Positions 32,936 to 44,267 of a DNA stretch of 64,000 nt are shown piece by piece. The position numbers and the translations under genes are program-made. This DNA is from Septoria linicola (Eukaryota; Ascomycota; Dothideomycetes; Mycosphaerellales; Mycosphaerellaceae): the NCBI GenBank assembly GCA_024114885.1, contig CP099420.1, positions 2,232,001 to 2,296,000 on the forward strand. Direction: 5' to 3'. The number at the start of each line of letters is the position of its first letter. Positions within the stretch are counted from its first letter, which is position 1. The notes beneath the pieces were generated by a model, which worked only from the letters and a program-made list of their open reading frames with translations, had not been told where the DNA came from and searched no databases.

Positions 32936-33471
32936 GATTCGTTGTCCTGTCTGGGTTGGGACTTATTATGTTTGCTACTATATTATGCGGTGGTTGAATT
33001 GAAGAAGGCTCAGGACAAATGCTGGCTGGCGGCAGTTGGTACAGGCCGGAGGGGGCTGAATGCGAAGGAAAGTTTTTGGATTGAAAACGAGACCTGCTCG
33101 TAATGTTTCGTAGAAGTTGTTGTAGATGTGCAGCAAAAAGAAGTGCTGAAGGACGCTGCTTTATGGATTTTCACGGACTATCGCTAAATATGGCCGCATG
33201 TGTCGTCTCAGCCTCCAACTGGCATGGTGCATCAAGAATTGAGCTCTAGGGGTCGAGAGTCCGCCAGTGAGGTCAGCTGCTGTCTCTGGTGCTTCGCGAG
33301 AGCTATTGTCGTAGAGACAATGGGCTGCTGTGTGAGACAGCTCATTCACTCACCTTTCTTGGCAAACTTTGTTCCACTTCTCTCCGGCTGCACTCCTCAA
33401 AGTCAACCTCGTTTTGTTCGTCGTTGCAAACTCAACAGAATACTTGTCCTCTACCTCACCACTTCAGGAAG
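32936..33471. promoter_or_regulatory. Bidirectional region between two small ORFs
   Basis: Contains the leaders of the divergent small ORFs; the plus-strand leader is CT/CA-rich up to 33471. No other gene supported. Confidence 0.35.
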
Positions 33472-33708
33472 ATGACAGAAGCATCAACAGACTCTTCAAC
33501 CGCCAAGATGCCGACCTATATCGGCATACCAGAAATGGACTTTGAAGCCAACAAGTGGGTATACACAAGCTTGTTCGACGAGGACTTCTACGATGGCGTT
33601 GGTTGCAACGATTTGTTCTACATGCCAGATCCAAGGAAGAGGCGCGTACCACGTCCGCGTGGGACGAATTGGGAGGCGCTGTGGACACGGCAGGATGAGA
33701 AAAAGTGA
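33472..33708 (+). CDS. Small orphan protein, 78 aa
   Basis: Starts MTEASTDSST after a CT/CA-rich leader with AAG-ATG context; contains YIGIPEMDFEANKW and a basic segment DPRKRRVPRPRG near the C-terminus. No signal peptide or domain. Codon use and leader make it a plausible expressed gene; function unknown. Confidence 0.45.
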   Translation: MTEASTDSSTAKMPTYIGIPEMDFEANKWVYTSLFDEDFYDGVGCNDLFYMPDPRKRRVPRPRGTNWEALWTRQDEKK

Positions 33709-34096
33709 CAGTGTCACTGTCCTAGGTCAGTGCAGCGCCTCGACCCTCATCAACGCCGTTCTGGCTCTTGTTGCACATCGGCTGACGCGGATAGAAGGCC
33801 TGCGACGCCTTTGTCAGTGCGATACAACTTCATTGTACCGCCATCACAAAGCGCGTGTCCTCTGAGCTCTTTGTGGTACCACTGCGTTTCCTTTCTTCGA
33901 CTTACCAACGCCAACCATCGGAGACAATAGCATTGTATCGAGTGATACGCTCGTCCACAATTCGAAGCATACATAACAGTCCATCTGAGACGCGCCATCA
34001 GCGATTTCTTCTGCACCCGATTACTGAAATCACAACCGATCCGAGAAGCTAGACTTTGAAGATCACTTTCGACAGACAAACTCACAGGTCAGCAAG

Positions 34097-34183
34097 ATGT
34101 CTCAGGATCCACCGATTCCGCTGGCCGCCCTCTTCGCGGCGGTTGAGGCGATGATGGAGCGGGAGTCTGGCGACAATGAGTAG
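34097..34183 (+). CDS. Micro-ORF, 28 aa
   Basis: Begins MSQDPPIPLAALF and ends at the TAG at 34181-34183 inside a 33-bp duplication. A CA-rich, AAG-ATG start context precedes it. It could be a short peptide gene, an upstream ORF or noise. Confidence 0.25.
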   Translation: MSQDPPIPLAALFAAVEAMMERESGDNE

Positions 34184-34216
34184 ATGATGGAGCGGGAGTC
34201 TGGCGACAATGAGTAG
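34151..34216. repeat. Exact 33-bp tandem duplication
   Basis: GATGATGGAGCGGGAGTCTG and its continuation to GAGTA (33 nt) occur twice head to tail with no mismatch, so it is recent. Each copy contains an in-frame stop and the second starts with ATG-ATG. Confidence 0.85.
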
Positions 34217-35005
34217 GTGAGTGGTATGCGAATGCTGTGGCGAGCAATTCGGCCTAGCGTGCGGTGTTTTGCTTGAGGCCTAAGAGCTTCATACTCGCGG
34301 CCGGGTGTAGAAATAGGTCATCGTCTCTGGCTGTACAGGTAACGCTTGGCAGGTCTTCGGGCCGTGTCATGTTTTGGCTGGAATACGGGAGATGATGGCG
34401 GGAAATAAGAATCGTATGTCCTATCTGAACTTGCTCTTGTGCGTTTCTTTTGTTAGGCACCTGAGGGAGAAGACCTGTTGTAAGTAGCAGGCTACCAAAG
34501 GTGCCGCCTGTCTCAATGTGAGAGAGGGGTCATCGATTCTCAGCGTCTGTAGGTGCTGAGCTGCGGAGACTCCTAGGTGATGAAGTTCATTCTGTAAACA
34601 CGCCAGACTCCCAACTGTCTGTGTCAAGCCACTTGCTCTGCGAGTGAAAGCCGGCGGGCTTGATTTCTGAGACATGAATGCACATGCCGTGGATGCGCAG
34701 GAGACTCGGCCATTGCAGAAGGTGCTAACCCGAACAGATGGTTTGTCCGATTGTCTCCATCACCTCTGCCATGTCGCGAGTAGAGTATACTCACTGATGT
34801 CGAAGAAGAAGAGAGGATGGCAGAGGAACTCCTTGACGAAGGTCCCTGTCGCTTCCAGTCGGCGCGAGAACGCCGGCCGAAGTTAAATAAAACTCGCTCG
34901 GGACATTATCCGAAAGACCCGATCGTAAACATTCGGCTCACCTTCATCTGCACTCACTTCAACATTTATTCGCATCTCGTCCCCAAGTATTACAATCCAA
35001 GCAAA

Positions 35006-35641
35006 ATGGCATTTCCAGGCGGCATGGGAGGCCCGATGGGCGGTGGTGCTGCTTCTCAAGACCCCGAAATGATACAGCAACAGCAAATGATCAAGATGGT
35101 ATGCTTCGTTAACTAGCGCAACGCGCGAGCGCACATGCTCGTGCGCGTAAACTGACAGTTGACCAAATAGATGCAAAATGTCATGGAGTCCTGTCCAGCC
35201 AAAACCGTAATGGCAGGCGGCATGGGCTTCGCCCTTGGCGGTGTCTTCGGCCTGTTCATGTCCTCGATGCGATACGATACTCCCATGTCAGCCGGCATGC
35301 CAGGCGGTGTTGGCACAGGCAACATACCATCGATACCACTCAAGGAACAACTGAAGATTGGATTCAAGGACATGGGAAAAGCGTCATTGAGTTCAGCAAA
35401 GAACTTTGGCTACATCGGCGCACTATTCGCAGGGACAGAGTGCTGTATAGAGGGCTTCAGGGCGAAGAATGAGCTGAGCAATGGAGTAGCTGCTGGTTGT
35501 ATTACTGGCGCATTCCTGGCCAAGGGCGCTGGTCCGCAAGCTATGGCCGTTGGATGCGCCGGTTTCGCAGCATTCAGCGCAGCGATTGATGCATACATGA
35601 GATCAGAGTCAGACGACAGAGCGGCGGACCCCATCATATGA
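35006..35641 (+). CDS. TIM22: Mitochondrial inner-membrane translocase Tim22
   Basis: A 187-aa pore subunit of the TIM22 carrier translocase. Exons 35006-35098 (31 codons) and 35171-35641. A Gly/Met-rich N-terminus precedes the Tim17/22/23 domain: CPAKTVMAGGMGFALGGVFG, then a long loop, GYIGALFAGTECCIEGFRAK (the Cys pair position of Tim22) and CITGAFLAKGAGP, giving four membrane helices. The 72-bp intron contains a GC-rich inverted repeat. Confidence 0.95.
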
Positions 35642-36709
35642 GGAGAACATTGGGTCCAAGATAGGACCCTGGAGGAGAATCAAGGACGAAAGAGGACGGT
35701 CATGCCAAACAGGTCGCGCAGCACGATGGAGTAGGCCGAGAGGGACGAGAGCTCAGTGAGTGGGCGACCGATGGGCGAGAAAGACGAGAAGGACGAGTTG
35801 CCATCGTCATTGCCGCAGAACAGGGCATGGCGCAAGCAGAGCAGAAGATTGCTCTGGAAGTGGCAGATGTGCCTGAAACCGGTGCTCAGCAGCACCAACG
35901 ACAAATCTCAACTCAAATCAGCGCGACCCAAAGAAAGGCTTGTGTAACGGAAGTGCTCCACTACAAGCACACACTTCGGAGATGGCAGATGAGCATGCAT
36001 TGCACGCATGATTGCACGCGTCGCGTCGCGCACGGCAGCTTATGACAGCTCACTATGTACAAAAGTAATGTACCAACAAAGATTTAGACTGTAACACACT
36101 TCTTCGCTCACCTCCGACTTCAGTCCTGGCGTTCATGATGTTTCCCCGAAGGTCGCAAGGGACGCAAACAGCCGAGTTTCCTTTGCTCCATGGTATGCTT
36201 ACGCTTCGGCTAACAAGCCACCAACTACAGCTTTTGCTTGGGTGCCCCAAGTGCCTGTTTCAAGACACTTCAGCTGCATGTGCAAGTGAAGGTGCATCGA
36301 CTGCGGTCACCTAAGTGGCCCTTGCTTCTTATCTCTGTTCCAAGTACAATTGATGCATGAGAACATTAACAGCTTGAAAGTATTTCTTTACGATAACTAG
36401 CCACCTATTCACAAGGCAAGAACGACTCTATTCACCACAATTTCTGACTACGCGAGTACCTAATCCTAGAGCCCATTTTCCCAAACCGACAGAACCCACG
36501 TCGATGAACCACCAGAACACGCGAGAAGAGCCACAACGACAATACCCGCAGTGTACAACAACACAGAAGAGACACTTTTGACAGGATCGTGCAGTTCGAG
36601 TCCAAGAAGTACGTACGCGGCCACGAGAACGCCACAGGAATGGGCGGCAAGACGAACGCGATTGGCACCCTTCATTCGAACACTGCTGACCTTCGATGAC
36701 AGGCCAGCC
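35642..36709. other. Intergenic region
   Basis: About 1.1 kb between TIM22 and the xylanase gene. Frames here on both strands have no domain; the portion after 36550 is open in frame with the xylanase but lies before its signal peptide and reads as leader. Nothing else supported. Confidence 0.45.
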
Positions 36710-37982
36710 ATGCCGTCAACTCGCTCACTTGTTGCCTGTTTACTGGCGCTCTCCAGTCACGTCTCGGCCGTGGCTGTATCAAGCAATGTCAGAACACTGA
36801 CCACGACACTGCTTGCAAGCCCAACTGGCAGACAGTCCGGACTCAATGAAGCCGCTCAAGCTGCAGGAAAGATGTGGTTTGGAACAGCAATCAACATTCC
36901 CGGACCGCAACAGGATGACCAGCACTACATGTCGGAATTCCGCAGCTCAAGAGATTTCGGTCAGGCGACACCGGCCAACAGCATGAAGTATGCCTCAACT
37001 GAACAACAGCGAGGGTCATTCAATTTCACTGCCGCAGAGGAGTTTCTCTCAGTCGCACGTGGGAAGAAGATCCGTTGGTAAAGATCAGCCCATGCTCCAG
37101 TGCCTCGAGTTGACTTCATGTGCTGATTGACGCGTAGTCACAATCTAATCTGGCATCGAGATCTCCCGGACTGGTTGGCGACGCCCAAAGTTGCTTGGAC
37201 GAATGCGACTCTCAGTGCTGTGCTTGTGCGGCATGTGCAAACCTTGGTCCGCCACTTTGGAGATCGTTGTTACAGCTGGGACGTGGTCAACGAAGCAGTG
37301 GCAGAGGACCAGGTGCAAGACGGTACCATCAGGTATCGTAATGCTACGGAGAGCCTGTGGTACCGCCACATCGGGCCGGAGTTTGTGCCCATGGCATTCA
37401 GAGCTGCCCAGGCAGTGATCGAGGAAGAAAACTTTCAGGTCAAGCTCTACTACAACGACTACGGCATCGAGAAGCGGAACCAGAAGGCTTATGCTGTGGA
37501 GCGACTTGTTCGCCAAATCCAGGGACGTGGCATCCAGATTGACGGTATCGGTCTCGAATCTCACTTCGCAGTCGGAGAAACGCCATCTTCAGACAAGCAG
37601 GCGACCAATATGCGAATGTTCAACAATCTCGGAGTCGAGGTCGCGGTTACTGAACTGGACGTACGAACACCGCTACCTCCATCAGCTGCAGATCAGCTAC
37701 AACAGTGTAGAGACTACTACAATACCGTTGCTGCATGCAAGAGTGTAGAAGGATGCGTGGGCGTTACGGTGTGAGTAATTACGAGACCGGGACCACTTTG
37801 ATCAATGCTAATTCGTTCTCTGTAGCTGGGACTTCGTCGACGATGCGAGCTGGATTCCGCACAAATTTGCAGGTCACGGCTATGCCAACCTGTTCTTCCA
37901 GAAGGACGATGACTCCAAGCTACTCAAGAAGGTGGCGTATGACGGTGCTCTGGCGGCTCTCGAGAGCCGAGCTTCTCCTTGA
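36710..37982 (+). CDS. Secreted GH10 endo-1,4-beta-xylanase
   Basis: A 385-aa glycoside hydrolase family 10 enzyme that cleaves the xylan backbone of plant walls. Exons 36710-37077, 37138-37770 and 37826-37982; introns of 60 and 55 bp. A signal peptide (about 1-20) is followed directly by the TIM-barrel. HNLIWHRDLPDW, the acid/base Glu175 in WDVVNEA, and the nucleophile Glu295 in VTELDV are present, as is the late WDFVDDASWIP loop. No CBM1 is present at either end. Its stop lies 3 bp from the stop of the convergent HET gene. Confidence 0.92.
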
Positions 37983-37985
37983 TCT

Positions 37986-39617
37986 TTAGCGTGTTTTGTT
38001 ACTGTGCATAAGATGGCTCAAAGAATCCCTAAACGACAGCGAGTAGTACTCCAACGACATCTTCACGATCCATTCCAGTTCTCCCGTGTCAGAGAGCTGC
38101 CGTTCTACTCTCGCAACGATTTCGCACACGCCTTTCTTGAATGCGATTCGTGCACATTGCTGTGGCTGGTCGCGACTCAGAGTTTTGTACCATGAGGTCT
38201 CGTCTGTGATCGGGCCATGTTTTGACAGCCAGACACGAGGCTCAGCTCGACCAGAGTTGGCTTCTTGCTGTGCGAAGATGAGACTGAACTTCTTCTTCCC
38301 TTCGTGCTCGTCAAATGTCATGTAGCCTCGATCGTTTTCCGGCGACCCGGTGATCACCAGAGTTATGCTGTCGTCTTGAGGACTCCATGCTTCTTTTGGG
38401 TGGACATTGGTAAGGCTCAATTGCTGAACATAGTTGCGAACTCTGATCTTCTGTTCCCAGATCGAGGCCGGGGCTACATTGTCTGGGTTTGTAGGTGATT
38501 TGAGAATCATCAAATTTTGCCATTTCGCCGAAGGTAAGAACTTGCGATCAAGATTCTTCAGCGAAGTGAAAGCACCTTTACTGTTGTTTTTCGGCGCCAT
38601 TTCACACACTGTCGCTTTGAGTTCACGTTTCGGTACGATCATTCCTGGAGGGTGCTTCTTCAACAAAAGTGCAATCTGTTTCGTCGACTCGTCCTGATAA
38701 CGACAGTTCAAGATCGCAGTTATGCGCATAGGGTCAGACTCATCCTCCACGACGGGGAGATATATGCGCAGGCCTTTATTTTGCAACGCGAACGAATCAT
38801 CAATCCAGTCGTAGGACCAGCTGAGGATGTTGTGCGCTTTTCGAAAGCCTTTTGGCGATGGGCTGAGGAGCATACTCGCTTGATCTTGCTCCCAAGCTTG
38901 CCAGGCCAAGATTGATGGATCTTCGTAGGTTTTGATGATTTCTTCCTGTAGTCGAGCGAACGCTTTGCTGCCTTCTCCATAAATCATCGGCATATTCACG
39001 TCAAATATGCCCATCAAGGAGTACGCTTCGTCCTCCTTTTTTGATGTCTGCCTGTTGGCTGCCCATGCGAGACGGGCTGCCACACTCGTCGACTTCAGTG
39101 TGCTACGATCGCGCAGAACATTGATGTCTATGCTCGTGATGCTCGCAAGCTCCACGAGCATATCAAATTTGTTTCCTATAGAGCGCCATGTTGAGTCGTA
39201 AAATTCCACAAAGCCAGGCGCGATGAGTTCCTGGAGAGTCCAACCTCTTGTGAACCATTTCGAGCTCCTTAGGTCTACGACTGGAACATCGACCAAGTAC
39301 GCGTAGCAGACCTTGGCCTCATAGTACCATCGATACATCGAATTGATTGCCTCTGAAAGCTCTGCGCTTGACAATTTGTTAATGCAGCAAGTATCGACCC
39401 AGAGGAATTCAAGCTTCTCGGAGAGAGCTTGCTGACAAGCGCGTTCAATCTTCGCATACCCTCGCTTTTGCTTCAGGCCTGATACATTGTGCTCGATGTC
39501 CTGAAAAGTGACCTCTTCTTTTCCCCAAACGTGACTGAGAATGGCATATCGACCATATATCGTGACTTCATCGTCGCATTTCACGAGCTCCTTGGTCCTG
39601 GCATTGAGGAGCCACAT
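37986..39617 (-). CDS. Heterokaryon-incompatibility (HET) domain protein
   Basis: A 543-aa single-exon protein. The HET domain occupies about residues 20-150: YAILSHVWGKEEVTFQDI, then IERACQQAL, FLWVDTCCINK, and SSKWFTRGWTLQELIAP. After it come the usual EDEAYSLMGIFDVNMPMIYGEG segment and a C-terminal half without a known repeat (no WD40 or ankyrin seen). HET proteins mediate allorecognition and cell death in vegetative incompatibility, but most family members are uncharacterised. Confidence 0.9.
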   Translation of the reverse strand: MWLLNARTKELVKCDDEVTIYGRYAILSHVWGKEEVTFQDIEHNVSGLKQKRGYAKIERACQQALSEKLEFLWVDTCCINKLSSAELSEAINSMYRWYYEAKVCYAYLVDVPVVDLRSSKWFTRGWTLQELIAPGFVEFYDSTWRSIGNKFDMLVELASITSIDINVLRDRSTLKSTSVAARLAWAANRQTSKKEDEAYSLMGIFDVNMPMIYGEGSKAFARLQEEIIKTYEDPSILAWQAWEQDQASMLLSPSPKGFRKAHNILSWSYDWIDDSFALQNKGLRIYLPVVEDESDPMRITAILNCRYQDESTKQIALLLKKHPPGMIVPKRELKATVCEMAPKNNSKGAFTSLKNLDRKFLPSAKWQNLMILKSPTNPDNVAPASIWEQKIRVRNYVQQLSLTNVHPKEAWSPQDDSITLVITGSPENDRGYMTFDEHEGKKKFSLIFAQQEANSGRAEPRVWLSKHGPITDETSWYKTLSRDQPQQCARIAFKKGVCEIVARVERQLSDTGELEWIVKMSLEYYSLSFRDSLSHLMHSNKTR

Positions 39618-41097
39618 CGCCGCTCTTCCTCACTGGTCCCAGCAGTATGCCCAGTTCAGACACTTACATGCTCAAGCAGTCCTAGTCCAGAGAAATGTGA
39701 AGGCGAGGAGAGTGATAGAGACGATGCAGAAGCCTAACCTACCTGTAGTATCGATTCCTTCACGCACGCCGTGCCGCCTGGACGGGGCGGAGTCGCTCGA
39801 AGCATCTCACCGAGGGAGCTATTTCTGCTGAGCTTCGGCTAGCAGCAGAGCCACAACGATCCCTGTAGAGGCTCTACCATCTGGTGATTGCATCTTTGAG
39901 ATGGCAGTCGAGCCTAAGGCCAGTGTGTTGACCATCCAAGACAGGTCATGGTTGTTGGTGGCTCGTAGGGCTGGACGGTTGTTTGCGCGAAATCCTCGGC
40001 GGCCAAAGTGGATCCTTCACTTCACTCCTCACGCTGGGCCTCACATATCCTTCTACACCGAAGCATGCTCTCCTCTTACCCAGCCGAATCGTTGGCATCG
40101 CACAGAAGATGAGGCACACGCAAGCTTTGACAGTCATGGAGCTGTGCGCACAGTCGACGGCAGGAGCTCTGCTTCAGCGACGGACATGCCGGACCACAGT
40201 CTGATCAACCATGCAATACTGTGCAAAACCTGTAGATTGTACTGAATGCCGCACAGTATGACGAAGCACCGATCATACAGTGCGTACTTGATCTGGCATG
40301 TTGGAATGATTGGAAGAGCTAGGGGCTGCAACTGCGACAATGGAGGCCAAAGGTGTCCAGCGCTGCACCATGTCAGCGACACCGCGGCCTGGAACATAAG
40401 CAGGACAATCGCGCCTCAGGAAGCACGTCTAAAGAAAGCGTGCTGATGAACGGCTGAAGCGTGAAGGACTATCTGAGACCCGACCTCGAAAACTGTAAGA
40501 CACTATGCGCTCTCTACTCAGAGCATGTGGTGGGCGGAATACGAGGCGTAGACATACCCCAAGTCGTGGCATGTTCCAATAGTCCCAAGTCATGGCCGCA
40601 TAGTTTCACGGCTATCTCTGCCGTGAACATGCGATGTCACTAACATTTCGTCATAGGCATGCTCTGGTTGCGGAGGCGTACGTGCTTGGTCGCAAAGGCC
40701 TGGCTGCCAACACGAGTGGAGTTGGCGCGATAGTCATCCTGGTAGGCAAAGCACGGCGGTCGTGGGATCGTTCCTCACCCATTCGAGCTGTAAAGGACGC
40801 ACAGCTTCGGAGAACCTCCGCCAGACAACGAGGCCCAGCGGCTCGCCCGGAAGAAGCATGAAGGCCATGCCATCAGACTTGATCATGGACGTCCGGCGAG
40901 CTATTACTTCTGTAGTCAGCATGGTGAGCGCTCTCAAATGTGGCCTCTCCACTGCTCGAAGCCGTGGCAGCGCCAGTGACGACCTTCTGGTACCTTGGAT
41001 CTCCCACTGTCCTCAAATTTAGACATCGTCACGGAAACCGGTACCGGTCTCGGCGTCGTTAAGGGCAACGCGACTTGCAGCGCCCAGCCACCCACTG

Positions 41098-41105
41098 TAT
41101 AAATA
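41098..41105 (+). promoter_or_regulatory. TATA box with CT-rich leader
   Basis: TATAAATA sits 49 bp before an ATG at 41154, with a CT-rich tract (CCTTCCTCTTCTTC) between: a classic fungal promoter layout, although no solid gene follows. Confidence 0.45.
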
Positions 41106-41153
41106 TCTCCATCTGTTCCTCCAAATCCTTCCTCTTCTTCTTTCATCAGAAAA

Positions 41154-41261
41154 ATGCACTTCAAACCCCCTTTCATTTCTCGTGGCCTTCAACAGGTCTC
41201 TCTCGAAGAACAGGTGTCGCCCTCCTTCGTTTGCGAACAGTGGTCTCCTGATGGCGCGTGA
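41154..41261 (+). CDS. Possible first exon or 35-aa ORF
   Basis: Opens MHFKPPFISRGLQQ and stops at TGA 41259-41261. A GTGAGT donor overlaps the stop (41258), so the frame may instead be a first exon of an unresolved spliced gene. I could not find a downstream exon with conviction. Confidence 0.25.
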   Translation: MHFKPPFISRGLQQVSLEEQVSPSFVCEQWSPDGA

Positions 41262-43865
41262 GTCTTCGGACTAAAGTGATCCTGATTCAACGACGGCTTC
41301 GGCTCGAGATGACGGTGAAAACGCTGGCTTAGATCCCTTTGGCCACTGCAGGATAGAGTTGTACCTTCGGGTGCCCCGGCTCATGGCTGGCACAAAATTG
41401 CACCACGAACATACACAGGCGTCACGCAACTTCAACATTGTCGTCGGCGGCCGCAGATGGTACCAGAAAGAAGCCACAAAAACAAACCGCTGACAAGAAG
41501 CCCCAAGAGCAAGGCAAACTGCAGCCTGAAAACACTCATGCAAAAACATAGGAGATGAGCAGAACACGGGTGTCAGCTGGTTTAAAGGTATCAGTCTGAC
41601 GAGAGAAAAGAGGCAAAGAAGCTGCGACGCGGCGCAGGCAAGAGGAGGGCATCAGTTGTTGGTCGTTCGTCGACCGGCCCCTGGAGCCTTTCTCTCTGTC
41701 TTCGTGTTCATAGCAATATCAACGACACACCTTCATCATGTCGCTCATCTTGCCGTTATCTCTCGTCGCATGTTGTCTCTGCAAAAGCCTTCCGTTTCGA
41801 GTCCTGCATTTCGTTGTCCCGCGCCTCTTCTGCTTTCCGCAGAAACGTCGCGCTTTGTTGAGAACGGGCGCAACGCGCTCTGCTGCTGCTGCTGCGCCCG
41901 TCAGTCAAGGTCATATCACGATGTCGCCGTCTTCATCACCGCTTCATCTGCATTGAGCCTTTCTGACAGTCTTTCACCGCCACCACATGCTGGCGAACGG
42001 CGCATATCTGCCTTACGAACTCGATCTACCGGCTTATGCGCACGCAGTCACGACCTCACCTCACTGACGCCAAAACCGACTTCACGAAGCGACGAGGTTC
42101 GAGCAGAGACGAACGCGGGCATGTCACACTGACAATAAATGCTGATTCGAAGCTACATCGTGACTATCTCATTCCTGTTCTGTTCAAAGTTCCGTTTCAG
42201 TCTCGCAGTACTCGGATCGGTTGGCATCAGCGCTATGTGGTTGTGCGCATTTGCACTGGCGCTTTCTCCACCTACTGCCGTCGACATGCGAGCGTTACTT
42301 CTGCAGTGTCGCTCGATGGCGACGTCCTCGCCCCCTGTTGCTGTCAGTTCCAACATTCGCCGAGACGCCCTTCGAGACTTCCACAGCTGCAAAAGAGCCA
42401 ACAACCGTGATTGCGCGACGAACCCGAACGTCTCCAACGACATATCTTAACACTCCTGCTTGGTGTTGGCTGTTTAGATGAAGCAGTGTCGATCGAGACA
42501 GAACAGCAAGAAGCTCAGCAGACGGTAAGATGTGCGCCATGGATCGATGACAATGGTCCTCGTACTTTGCAGGCTTCCCTCGTTGGCCAGTCCAGCTCTC
42601 GAAACGCTTGGAGGGAGTCGACAGGTCACTCTCCTGGGCTTGAACTGACTACAACAACGGCCAAGGCTCCGATCTACAACCATAACTTTGCGGGCCATGA
42701 AGCGAGTGGGATCTCCTAGGAGCTGCTTGTAGCTGCTTGGTGGAAAGCATGCATGGCAGAGGCATGATAGATGGATAAAGAATGCCCGCCTGCAGTAATG
42801 CGTGCCAACAGATTTATTGCTAGCATCACGAGCATGAGTTAAGTCCGCACGACTCTTGGCGTCCGGCAGCTCTTGTTGTGTTGTGTTGTCTAGGTGGCCG
42901 TGACAGAAGGGGCGTACCGCTTCGAGATTTCGGAGTTCCCTATCTTCGCGGCGTGCCAGCACTATCTCCCAAGCATAATACAGGGAAGAACGCTGCAGTC
43001 TGTGACAATTGTGCACACCAGACTGGTACAGGGAGGAGTTCAGCGGAAGCACGGAATGGGAGTGGCACCTGACGTGCCGTCTTTCACTCTCGAAATGATC
43101 CTCAGCTGTCAAGGCTTCGTAAGCAGGCACATTTGTCGTCGAACAGCACCCAACCTGAACGGGTCTAGCATCCTCGCTGGCGACTCGGACAGCGAGAGTC
43201 CGACAAAAAACGACCTCCTGGTGCCTTGCTGTTGTGCAACAGGAGTTTTCGGGATCTGCAGTTCTGGAAGGCATCTCACAACAGGCTAAAGACTTCGATG
43301 CAGGTAATTTCCCCGCAAAATGCACAAATAGCACCAATCAAATTGCTGCCAAGTGAACGATGAAAGCCTGGGCCGATCCTGTATTTCGTCGGTGAGAGTC
43401 TTGACGATAATCAGAAACACTTGCCCATTTCCCTCACCACTTCCTCTGATCAACACATTCACACCTCACTCCAATCCCCCCTGTGCAGTGGGAAGCCTCG
43501 CCGTCGCGTGCATCGATCAGTTCGCAGTTTGCTGGAGTTCCACACCGTTCGTGCCAGCCTCGCTTTGTCATCGCAAAGTACATTGTACATCGCGACAAAA
43601 CGATCAGGGTCAGGTCACGGCACCGGCTCGAGGGGATTCGACTTACGCCTTCCGAACGACCGGGTTTGGGGATTGTTTGGCAGAGACGTCACCAACAAGG
43701 AGGATTCCGGAGGAAGTCGTGTGTGACATAGGCTCTTTCGTTCTTTGACCTGAAAGAGTGGCTGCGACTTGCTCTCAAAGTCAGAACTGCGACAACAACA
43801 CCAAGATTCAAACATAACACGCGACACCTACAAACGACACGTCCCTCTCCTCGAATCGAGCTGCA

Positions 43866-44267
43866 ATGTTTCCCGTCGAGTCCATCCCAGCTGCCTACCA
43901 CGAGGAGCGCGAAGCCGCCGATTCCGCCAAACGACTCGCACATCTCCAACAGCAGCAGGCAAAAGCACAGGCTGCATCAGTGGCAGCAGCATTGAGGAAC
44001 GCGCAGCAAGACAAAGCATCAACACAGACTCTCCTGCAGCGACCGCCACTCTCGCGACCTGCTTCGACTACTGTTCTGGGCAACATCTTTCAGGGCTTTG
44101 TTCGATCGTCACAGAGCCCACCACCAGCAAGAGGAGCAGCCAGTGGCTGCACTACGCCAGTCACGACTCCGCCCGCGAAACTCATCACACAAGCAGATCT
44201 TGAGCGCCAAATGGCCGAGAGGAAGCGTGATGCCGACATTGTTGGCTCGTCGCCCGGATGGTGGTGA
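43866..44267 (+). CDS. Hypothetical protein, 133 aa
   Basis: Starts MFPVESIPAAYHEERE after a CA-rich leader. An N-terminal predicted helix rich in Ala/Gln/Lys (about 10-55, coiled-coil-like) is followed by a Pro/Ser segment and a second short helix (ITQADLERQMAERKR) near the C-terminus, ending in GWW. No named domain is recognised. Composition and leader support a real gene. Confidence 0.6.
   Translation: MFPVESIPAAYHEEREAADSAKRLAHLQQQQAKAQAASVAAALRNAQQDKASTQTLLQRPPLSRPASTTVLGNIFQGFVRSSQSPPPARGAASGCTTPVTTPPAKLITQADLERQMAERKRDADIVGSSPGWW

Larger units (their letters stand above)
33709..35005. other. Intergenic region with a 28-codon ORF
   Basis: About 1.3 kb before TIM22. It holds the micro-ORF and 33-bp duplication listed separately. 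The last 140 bp are a TIM22 leader/promoter. No larger gene is supported. Confidence 0.4.
39618..43865. other. Gene-poor stretch of 4.2 kb
   Basis: No frame here has a recognisable domain. The largest open frames (42474-43337 minus and 42894-43289 plus) overlap each other and have atypical Cys/Ser/Arg-rich composition. The one sensible promoter-like arrangement is at 41098-41261, listed separately. No transposon ends, transposase or reverse transcriptase motifs were recognised. Confidence 0.5.

Noticed and set aside
41656..42132. 158-codon plus-strand frame
   Set aside because: It starts with a non-ATG codon, contains Cys runs and translated low-complexity sequence, and has no homology I recognise.
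42474..43337. 287-codon open frame on the minus strand, overlapping a 131-codon plus-strand frame
   Set aside because: Both strands are open over the same bases, the composition is Cys/Arg/Ser-rich and no domain is seen. The plus frame begins with a GTG after a TAG that could be an acceptor, but I found no upstream exon.
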